Virus record (IMG/VR): IMGVR_UViG_3300017720_000099
Span: 1-20,033 of that record
Length of the DNA stretch: 20,033 nt
Reading direction: 5' to 3' (one strand)
Source of the DNA: a virus
In this document: in pieces, positions 5,318-11,565 of the stretch
How the letters are laid out: each line of letters starts with the position of its first letter
Position numbering within the stretch: the first letter of the stretch is position 1
The notes under the pieces: model-generated
The model's database searches: none
Told to the model about the DNA's origin: nothing
The model's input: only the letters and a program-made list of their open reading frames with translations
Position numbers and translations under genes: made by a program

Positions 5318-6116
5318 AGAGCAACAAGCAGTAGAATCTACTGAACAAGCAACACAAGAACCCGTACAACAAGAAACAGAAAATGTTTCACGTGAAACAT
5401 CTGAACCTGAAGTTTTAGCAGATAGACCAGACTTTGTACCAGAAAAATTTTGGAATGAAGAAACTGGTGAAGTTAAACTTCAAGATATATGCCACTCATA
5501 TAGCAATGCAGAACAGCTTATTTCTGGAAAAGAAGAAGCATGGGAAGAAAGAATTAAGTCTAAAATGGATTTAGAAAGCAAAGAACTTATTCCTGAATCG
5601 CCAGATAAGTATGAGCTTCCTGATTTGTTAGAGGGAATTAATGAAGAAATGGTAGAATCTAACCCGATTATGGAAGATTTTAGAAAATATGCCCATGAAA
5701 ACAAGGTATCACCAGATCAATTTAAAAACTTAGTTAACATGTATTTGGATAAACTTGTCTATCCACAACAAAAAGCTTTTGAAGAAGAATCTAAAAAGCT
5801 TGGAGACAATGGACCTGAGAGACTTGACGCTGCAAATTCTTTTGTAACTGCAAACTTTACACCAGAAGAAGCACAGTTAATTCAATATACTTTAGGAACA
5901 TCTGCATTAGGCGTTGATATTTTAGAAAAAGTACAGAATCTAACTAAGTCAACTAGGGTAATGGCAGACGCAGTAGCAAAACCACAGTCTCCATTAACTC
6001 TTGCTAAAGTAAGAGAGAAGATGAAAGACCCTAAATACTTTGACCCCAGACATAAGGACCCAGCTTACATCAAGGAAGTAGATGATGACTTTGCTAGGTT
6101 GTATGGAGACAGCTAG
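5310..6116 (+). CDS. Scaffold (capsid assembly) protein, T7 gp9-like
   Basis: The 268-residue acidic protein (T7 gp9 has 307) starts after AAGGAG with ideal spacing. Residues 1-36 are low-complexity E/Q/T/S and surely disordered. Then comes RPDFVPEKFWNEETGEVKLQ (39-58) and a CHSYSNAEQLISG segment, the RPxxVPEKFWxxETGEV..xxSY pattern shared by podovirus scaffolds. The rest is mainly helical and charged, ending in a basic DPRHKDPAYIKEVDDDFARL helix that could bind the coat protein. It should form the temporary core on which capsid subunits assemble, then leave before packaging. Codons 25-30 (NVSRET) encode a perfect parS-like palindrome, described separately. The 3' end overlaps the next gene by up to 35 bases. 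Confidence 0.88.
   Translation: MAEEQQAVESTEQATQEPVQQETENVSRETSEPEVLADRPDFVPEKFWNEETGEVKLQDICHSYSNAEQLISGKEEAWEERIKSKMDLESKELIPESPDKYELPDLLEGINEEMVESNPIMEDFRKYAHENKVSPDQFKNLVNMYLDKLVYPQQKAFEEESKKLGDNGPERLDAANSFVTANFTPEEAQLIQYTLGTSALGVDILEKVQNLTKSTRVMADAVAKPQSPLTLAKVREKMKDPKYFDPRHKDPAYIKEVDDDFARLYGDS
5383..5400. promoter_or_regulatory. Perfect parS consensus palindrome (candidate ParB-binding site) inside the scaffold gene
   Basis: Bases 5383-5400 read ATGTTTCACGTGAAACAT, an uninterrupted 18-bp palindrome. Its inner 16 bases (5384-5399), TGTTTCACGTGAAACA, equal the widely conserved bacterial parS sequence, the site where the CTP-dependent clamp protein ParB loads and spreads during chromosome and plasmid segregation. 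The site lies in codons 25-30 of the scaffold gene, a disordered stretch where the DNA sequence is free to be selected. From base composition I estimate about one chance in 100,000 for this exact 16-mer in a window this size. No second full copy is present here. Binding and function are inferred. Confidence 0.75.
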
Positions 6117-6672
6117 ACTTTATGTCGAACGAGGATTGCCAGATCATTCCTATGAACTGGCACCTCACCTAAAACAATCAGATAAAGAGGAGCTAGCAAT
6201 TATGGGCAATGACCCATTGACTTCTTTGCTTTCTCCTTTTCGTTATAGATACAGAAAAAATATAAATACGTACACAGTAATGACTGCAGACAAGGAAGTT
6301 ATTGCTATGTTTGGTGTTATTCCTTTGATGAATGAAACCAAAAAAGGTGCTGTATGGTTTCTTTCTAAGCAATTTACTAGAAAACAATCACTATATTTTG
6401 CTAAAAGAAATAACAAATGGACAGATTACTTTCTATCTGACTATGATTATGTGTTTAATTTTGTACCAATTCATAATATTTCTACAATAAAGTGGTTAAA
6501 ATGGCAGGGTTTTTTGTTTAAAAGAAATCATTTGCTTGTTAAAGATATTGAAATGTTGTATTTTTATAGGCAGATACAGGGTGTATCTGGAAATATACAG
6601 CCCATTATTGATGATATCGGTCCAGTATGGACAACCGAAAAAGCAGATAAGGGACAACTGTTAGAACATTAA
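6082..6672 (+). CDS. T7 gp13-like internal virion/core assembly protein (GNAT-like fold family)
   Basis: This 196-residue protein shows KQSDKEELAIMGNDP (31-45), EVIAMFGVIP followed by AVWFLSK (72-96), and YDYVFNFVPIHNISTIKWLK with WQGFLFKR (121-148). The order D-x-x-E, xxAxFGV, VWFL, YxxxxNFVxxxNxxxIxWLKxxGF is that of the T7 gp13 / DUF2833 family, which resembles degenerate GNAT acetyltransferases. T7 gp13 (138 residues) is needed for infective particles and is linked to the internal core. Start: ATG 6082 has AAGGA five bases upstream; ATG 6103 is a possible shorter start with a weaker TAGG. The gene overlaps the scaffold gene. In T7 it lies between genes 12 and 14; here it precedes the capsid gene. 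Confidence 0.72.
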   Translation: MMTLLGCMETARLYVERGLPDHSYELAPHLKQSDKEELAIMGNDPLTSLLSPFRYRYRKNINTYTVMTADKEVIAMFGVIPLMNETKKGAVWFLSKQFTRKQSLYFAKRNNKWTDYFLSDYDYVFNFVPIHNISTIKWLKWQGFLFKRNHLLVKDIEMLYFYRQIQGVSGNIQPIIDDIGPVWTTEKADKGQLLEH

Positions 6673-6698
6673 ATGATAATTTTTAAGGAGAGAGTTAA

Positions 6699-7523
6699 AT
6701 GGCAACTCAAATTACAAATTCGTTTATTAAGCAGTTTGAATCCGAAGTCCACATGGCTTATCAAAGAATGGGTTCAAAGCTTAAGAATACGGTAAGACAA
6801 ACATCAAATGTTCAAGGTAACCAAGCAAGATTCCAAAAAGTAGGAACAGGCACAGCGTCTACTAAATCTAGACACGGTGAAGTTCCAACAATGGAGTTAA
6901 CACATTCTACAGTAGATGTCACATTAAGTGATTTCTATGCTGCGGATATGGTTGACAAACTTGATGAGCTAAAAACAAATATTGACGAAAGACAAATATT
7001 AGCTCAATCAGCTGCTTCGGCTCTTGGACGTAAAGTAGACCAGTTAATAATAGATGTATTAGACGCTGGCTCTAACTCAAACAACGTAGTTCATGGTTCA
7101 GCGGCATTGACGCTAGCTAAAGCTTTAACAGTATATGAAGCATTTGGCGAAGCAGATATCCCTGATGACGGACAAAGATACTTTGTTGTATCACCTGCTG
7201 GTTGGGCTGACCTATTACAAATAGATCAATTCAGCAGAGCAGAATACGTAGGAGAGGGAGACTTACCATATGCTGGTGGAATGACTGCCAAGCGTTGGTT
7301 AGGTTTCTTATGGTTTACTCATTCTGGGTTATCCATTTCAAGTACAACTAGGGACTGTCACGCATATCACAACACAGCTGTTGGGATGGCTAGTGGACAG
7401 GACATTACTACTGAAATGAACTATTTACCAGAAAAAGTAAGTAATTTAATAACATCATACTTTAGTGCAGGAGCTGTCATGATTGACAACGACGGTGCTA
7501 TTGAATGTCAAATAACAGAATAA
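6699..7523 (+). CDS. Major capsid protein
   Basis: The 274-residue product follows a strong AAGGAG site, as expected for the most abundant virion protein, and sits right after scaffold-region genes. It begins MATQITNSFIKQFESEVHMA, then has VQGNQARFQKVGTGTASTKS with RHGEVPTMELTHSTVDVTL, then DFYAADMVDKLDELKTNIDE and a helix (QSAASALGRKVDQLIIDVLD). I recognise this as the capsid type of BPP-1-like and marine podoviruses: an N-terminal helical arm, RFQKVGxGTAxTKxRHG and DFYAxDxVDKLDExKxNIDERQ. It is expected to adopt the HK97 fold, though this cannot be shown from sequence alone. It is shorter than T7 gp10A (345) and I see no frameshift site that would make a longer 10B-like form. Confidence 0.9.
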   Translation: MATQITNSFIKQFESEVHMAYQRMGSKLKNTVRQTSNVQGNQARFQKVGTGTASTKSRHGEVPTMELTHSTVDVTLSDFYAADMVDKLDELKTNIDERQILAQSAASALGRKVDQLIIDVLDAGSNSNNVVHGSAALTLAKALTVYEAFGEADIPDDGQRYFVVSPAGWADLLQIDQFSRAEYVGEGDLPYAGGMTAKRWLGFLWFTHSGLSISSTTRDCHAYHNTAVGMASGQDITTEMNYLPEKVSNLITSYFSAGAVMIDNDGAIECQITE

Positions 7524-7533
7524 GGAGGATAAC

Positions 7534-7782
7534 ATGGCTTTAGACGCAACAAACTTAAAAAAGGTAGCTGGCGCAGGCGATCAAAATCTCTTTATTTATA
7601 AGAGTACTGACGCACCAGCAACTATTGCTGGTTCAGGTTACTTTAATTCAGTCACTGCTGACTTGAAACAATTTGATATTATCTTAGCTGTAGGTACCAC
7701 AGGTGGTACTGCAACTGGAGATTTATTATTTGTAACAAGTGCAACTGCAGCGACAACTGTAACGACAACTAACGGTACATAA
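7534..7782 (+). CDS. Small probable capsid decoration/accessory protein
   Basis: An AAGGAGG site ten bases after the capsid stop drives this 82-residue gene. The protein starts MALDATNLKKVAGAGDQNLF, continues with IYKSTDAPATIAGSGYFNS and ends in a threonine/alanine/glycine-rich tail. Short proteins with NLKKV(A/G)G...NLxxYxSxDxxATxxxxGYFN directly behind the capsid gene are common in such phages, and the GYFN segment also occurs in phage surface and fibre proteins. Decoration or cementing of the shell is the likeliest role, from position and composition; there is no catalytic motif. Followed by a strong hairpin. Confidence 0.7.
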   Translation: MALDATNLKKVAGAGDQNLFIYKSTDAPATIAGSGYFNSVTADLKQFDIILAVGTTGGTATGDLLFVTSATAATTVTTTNGT

Positions 7783-7790
7783 CGTACTTA

Positions 7791-7827
7791 GGGGCTGGGT
7801 TATTTCACTCATATTATTCCCAGCCCC
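7791..7827 (+). terminator. Strong hairpin after the capsid genes (terminator-like, no U-tract)
   Basis: GGGGCTGGG (7791-7799) is perfectly complementary to CCCAGCCCC (7819-7827), with a 19-base A/T-rich loop. This nine-pair, G+C-rich stem stands out in an AT-rich genome and lies in the only sizeable gap (7783-7838) of the structural operon, exactly where T7 carries its late terminator after gene 10. The expected run of T residues after the stem is missing (GCCCAAATATT follows), so it could instead be an RNase-processing or 3'-end stability element that raises capsid expression over tail genes. Confidence 0.65.
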
Positions 7828-7838
7828 GCCCAAATATT

Positions 7839-8450
7839 ATGACAGATAGTAAATTTGATATATGTAACCAAGCCCTAGTTTTAGTAGGAGCAAACACTAT
7901 CAACTCATTTAGTGAAAATACAACTGAATCCAAAGTCTGCAATCAATTATATAACATGACTTTAGAAACTATGTTAACCAGATGTAGATGGAGATTTTCA
8001 ACTAAACAACAACAACTATCTAGAAAAACCGATAAACCTTTAGGAAGATTTTCTTCAGCTTATTCGTTGCCATCAGACGCTTTGGTAATGAATACAATAA
8101 CTGTTTCAGATAATGTTATTCAGTATGATAGATATAACGATCAGATTTTTTGCGACGCTACATCAACTGATGTAGTAATAGCAGATTATACATTTCAACC
8201 GTCAGAAGCAGACTTTCCACCATATTTTAAATCCGCATTAGTATTTGAATTAGCTTCATTATTTTCTGGAGCTATAGCAAGAAACGATTCATTATCTCTT
8301 TTGTATCAAAGAAAAGCACAAGGGCAACTATCTATTGCCAAATCACAAGATTCACAAGCACAAACAACAAGACGTGCAGATGTAGACAGATTTAGAAATA
8401 GAAGAAACTCTGGAAGTTTGGGGACTGTAAAAGCTAAAGTATCTTCATAA
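7839..8450 (+). CDS. Tail tubular protein A (T7 gp11-like adaptor)
   Basis: The 203-residue protein (T7 gp11: 196) starts MTDSKFDICNQALVLVGANT and contains ESKVCNQLYNMTLETMLTRC followed by RWRFSTKQQQL. The pattern IcNxALxxxGaxxI, a conserved helix ending RxRWxFxxK and a central YxLPxDALVM is typical of T7-type tail tubular protein A. It forms the ring between portal and nozzle. The start is unusual: no Shine-Dalgarno is visible upstream of ATG 7839, only AAATATT between it and the hairpin. The stop overlaps the next start by one base (TAATG). Confidence 0.88.
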   Translation: MTDSKFDICNQALVLVGANTINSFSENTTESKVCNQLYNMTLETMLTRCRWRFSTKQQQLSRKTDKPLGRFSSAYSLPSDALVMNTITVSDNVIQYDRYNDQIFCDATSTDVVIADYTFQPSEADFPPYFKSALVFELASLFSGAIARNDSLSLLYQRKAQGQLSIAKSQDSQAQTTRRADVDRFRNRRNSGSLGTVKAKVSS

Positions 8451-10924
8451 TGGCAACAACAAGAATTCATCAAGCAAATTTTAGTGGAGGAGAAGTAGAC
8501 CCTAATCTTATTTCACGAAACGATTTAAACGCTTATAGCAAATCATTAGATAAAGCTAGAAACGTAATATGCAGAAACCAAGGGGCAATTGAAAGGAGGG
8601 GTGGGACATTTTGGAGAGCCGATTTAGGAGCAGAATCAAGGCTTGAACCTTTCATATTTAGTGGAGAACAGGAATATATATTTGCGTTTCAAAATACAGC
8701 ATTAAAAATTTATTCAACAAATGGAACATTATTACAAACTATTACAAGTTGTCCGTGGACTACGGCACAATTAAAAAATTTAAATTTATCCCAACAAGCC
8801 GATACTATGATTGTAGTAAATGAAAACTTTATTCCGTCAGTCATAAAAAGAACAGGAGCAACAACTTTTACTAGAACAGATTTTGCATTTGATACTAGTT
8901 TAAATGGAAAAATTACATATCAGCCTTACTTTAAGTTTGCTGATAATACAGTTACATTAGACGCAGATTCATCAAGTGCTGGCACAGGAGTTACAGTCAC
9001 ATCTAGTGCTTCATATTTTACATCTGATTATGTAGGAACAACGCTAAAAATATATGGAACAGAAGCTACGGTTACTGGATATTCTAGTGCAACTTCTATA
9101 ACAGTTACATTAAAAGACGATTTATTTGTTGAACTAGATGATGACCCATTTGCTACACAACAGGGTTCTTCAACAATAAAAGTTACTCACGCAAATCATG
9201 GTTTATCTACAGGAGCTTCTATAGTTTTATCTGGTTCAGAAGATATATTTGATGATGATGGGGCTGGATTAGCACAAGGAAACATAAATGGAACAAGAAC
9301 TATTACTGTGGTAGATGATAACCATTATACTTATACTGCTGGTTCAGGTGATACAGCCACAGAATCTGTAGATGGCGGGGGTGTTAGAGTTATTATAAAA
9401 ACACATGCACCTACTAGAGATTGGCAAGAACAAGTTTTGTCTACTGCAAATGGTTTTCCTAAAACCGTAGCATTTCACGAACAAAGATTATTTTTTGCTG
9501 GAGTTCCGTCATTACCAGATGGAATACAAGGAAGCAACGTAGGAGATTTTTTTAAGTTTGATGTAGGAGAAGCAGCTGATTCTGATTCAATACAAATACA
9601 AATAGCGTCTGATGAGATAAATGAAATAAGACATATTATATCTGGTAAAGTTTTAGAAATATTAACAAACACAGCAGAGTTTTTTCTTAAACCACAAATA
9701 GGAAAACCCCTTACACCTACTGATTTGCAAATAGTTAGACAAAGTTCTTTGGGATGTCAGCTTCCTGCAAGAGCAAAAATATTTGATGGTTCTACAATAT
9801 TTGTGCAAACAAACGGAAAAACAGTAAGAGAGTACACTTTTAATGCTTCTACAGAAGAATTTGTTTCAGCTCCTATTTCGTTATTATCTAGTCATTTGGT
9901 TTCTACGCCAATAGACGCAGACAGAATAAAATCATTAGCAGATCGAGACGAACAATTATACTTTTTGGTAAACACAGATGGAACATTAGGTGTTTACTCG
10001 TCACAAAAAATACAAGAATTACAAGGTTGGGTGCAATGGTCTACAACTGGAATTATACAGTCAGTAGCTTGTTCAACAGATTTTGTTTATATTGCAGTAA
10101 AAAGAACTATAAATTCAGCAGATGTTTATTATTTAGAGCAGTTTGCTTCAACATCTTTTGATGTGCCAACAGACATGACTGTTTCAAAAACTTTATCAGG
10201 TTCTTATCAACCTCATGGTTCACCTTTAACAAACGGTAGTTTTTCTTCTGCTACTACGTTTATTGCTGATGGATTTACAAATGCACCAAATATAGGTGAA
10301 TCATTTCAATTTGCTGGAACAGGTACTGTTTATACAATAAATTCTGTAACAGCAACAGCAAATAGCGGAGAGTATGTAATAGTTTTAGATCAATCAGTTT
10401 CGCAGTCAGATGGAGTAGCTTTACAATTTACAACATCAAGAACGTTTTCTGCGTTAAATAGCAATCCAGATATGAGAGGACTAGAAGTACACGGAACATC
10501 TGGTAGCACAGAATCAGGTAATATTAATTATTATGGAAAAGGAACAGTTACGTCAGGAGGTGTAGTAGTTTTAGATACTCCAGCTTCTTCTGTAGACATT
10601 GGAACGGATTTTACTATGCAAATAAAAACATTGCCTGTTAATGCTAAAGTTACTGCTACTGGCACACAAAATCCTTTAACTGGTAACCCTACAAAAATAG
10701 CAAAATGTATACTAGAACTATCGAGTACGTATAACTTAACCGTTAATTCTAATGACATTTTAATAAATGAAACAACTATTGATACATCTTCAACCATTTC
10801 TAGTTATACTGGAAAGAAGAATGTATACTTTTTAGGATATGACAATGAGCCTGCTATTGATATTACTCAGTCAGTACCATTGCCATTAAGAATATTGGGA
10901 ATAACTTCGGAGGTATATTTTTAA
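8450..10924 (+). CDS. Tail tubular protein B (T7 gp12-like nozzle)
   Basis: This 824-residue protein (T7 gp12: 794) opens MATTRIHQANFSGGEVDPNL, then ISRNDLNAYSKSLDKARNVI and NQGAIERRGGTFW, the conserved N-terminus of podovirus tail nozzle proteins (FSGGExxPxLxxRxDxxxY...N.....GxxxRRpGtxf). Further on are FHEQRLFFAG (about 347-356), SSLGCQLPARAKIFDGSTIF and a propeller-like body. The nozzle closes the tail tip and opens on adsorption. Residues near 240-320 hold an inserted module beginning HANHGLSTGASIVLSG (residue 247 on) with a VVDDNHYTYTA segment, seen in many marine phage structural proteins and probably a beta-rich surface domain. It starts one base into the previous stop. Confidence 0.9.
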   Translation: MATTRIHQANFSGGEVDPNLISRNDLNAYSKSLDKARNVICRNQGAIERRGGTFWRADLGAESRLEPFIFSGEQEYIFAFQNTALKIYSTNGTLLQTITSCPWTTAQLKNLNLSQQADTMIVVNENFIPSVIKRTGATTFTRTDFAFDTSLNGKITYQPYFKFADNTVTLDADSSSAGTGVTVTSSASYFTSDYVGTTLKIYGTEATVTGYSSATSITVTLKDDLFVELDDDPFATQQGSSTIKVTHANHGLSTGASIVLSGSEDIFDDDGAGLAQGNINGTRTITVVDDNHYTYTAGSGDTATESVDGGGVRVIIKTHAPTRDWQEQVLSTANGFPKTVAFHEQRLFFAGVPSLPDGIQGSNVGDFFKFDVGEAADSDSIQIQIASDEINEIRHIISGKVLEILTNTAEFFLKPQIGKPLTPTDLQIVRQSSLGCQLPARAKIFDGSTIFVQTNGKTVREYTFNASTEEFVSAPISLLSSHLVSTPIDADRIKSLADRDEQLYFLVNTDGTLGVYSSQKIQELQGWVQWSTTGIIQSVACSTDFVYIAVKRTINSADVYYLEQFASTSFDVPTDMTVSKTLSGSYQPHGSPLTNGSFSSATTFIADGFTNAPNIGESFQFAGTGTVYTINSVTATANSGEYVIVLDQSVSQSDGVALQFTTSRTFSALNSNPDMRGLEVHGTSGSTESGNINYYGKGTVTSGGVVVLDTPASSVDIGTDFTMQIKTLPVNAKVTATGTQNPLTGNPTKIAKCILELSSTYNLTVNSNDILINETTIDTSSTISSYTGKKNVYFLGYDNEPAIDITQSVPLPLRILGITSEVYF

Positions 10925-11565
10925 TGTGTGACCCAGCAACAATGGTATTAACAGCAAACCTAGTAAATAGTGTTGGTGTAGCTACAGGTATAAGCACAGT
11001 AGGAGCTTCAACAGCAATAGCTGGATTTGCTAATACAGGAATATCACAAGCAATTGGAACAGGATTATCTATAATGGGTGGTCCAATAGGTTCTCTGGGT
11101 ATGAGTTTATTTAGTGCTGGTCAACAAAGAAAAGCTGCTGGTCTTGCTGCCGCACAAAATCAATACCAAATAGATCAATACAAAAGAGACGCTCAAAGAA
11201 AACAACTAGAAACAGATTTGAGAGAAAGTGCTAGAAAAAGAGAATACGATAGAAACTATAAAAAGAACTTATCTATTATGGCTTTTTCTAATGTTGATTT
11301 ATCTAGTGAATCATATAAAGCTTTTTTTTCTACACAAAGAGACCAGTATTTAAGAGACGTAGACGCTATTTCATTGAAAGGACTTGATGATATTACAAGT
11401 GCAAGAGACTTAGAAAACATAGCTAGATTAGATAAAGAAGCAAATTTAAGAGGTGGAAAAGCACAAGGGCTTACAACAATAGCAAAAGGAATGCTTACAT
11501 ATTCAAGTATTAGTGCTGAAACTCCAGACAGTCAATCATTGAGTAAAAAATTATTAGGTCAATAA
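10924..11565 (+). CDS. Internal virion protein, T7 gp14-like
   Basis: The 213-residue protein (T7 gp14: 196) has an N-terminal alanine/glycine-rich hydrophobic region (about residues 7-65: LTANLVNSVGVATGIST and so on) followed by an A/K/R/Q-rich coiled-coil helix (about 66-110) and a mixed tail. A hydrophobic start able to enter a membrane plus a long helix, placed right after the nozzle gene and before two very large proteins, matches gp14, which is ejected into the outer membrane to begin the trans-envelope channel. CGGAGG near 10906 lies about ten bases before ATG 10924, which overlaps the preceding TAA. The MCDP start is common in this family. Assignment rests on architecture and gene order. 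Confidence 0.8.
   Translation: MCDPATMVLTANLVNSVGVATGISTVGASTAIAGFANTGISQAIGTGLSIMGGPIGSLGMSLFSAGQQRKAAGLAAAQNQYQIDQYKRDAQRKQLETDLRESARKREYDRNYKKNLSIMAFSNVDLSSESYKAFFSTQRDQYLRDVDAISLKGLDDITSARDLENIARLDKEANLRGGKAQGLTTIAKGMLTYSSISAETPDSQSLSKKLLGQ

Noticed and set aside
7272-7279. GCTGGTGG (E. coli Chi) in the capsid gene, and again near 18855
   Set aside because: An eight-base motif is expected about this often by chance, it encodes ordinary Ala-Gly-Gly stretches, and Chi differs between bacteria.
7500-7560. Programmed frameshift giving a longer capsid form as in T7 10A/10B
   Set aside because: No slippery run before the stop at 7521-7523, and the following bases form the ribosome-binding site and start of a separate gene.
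7694-7709. Inverted repeat GTACCAC/GTGGTAC within the decoration gene
   Set aside because: A seven-base dyad is expected about once by chance in 20 kb and this one lies in threonine/glycine codons.
8511-8521. TTTCACGAAAC and ATTTCACGTAGG (13731-13742) as further parS copies
   Set aside because: Only one half of the site matches; the palindrome is broken by missing or changed bases, so they are not credible ParB sites.
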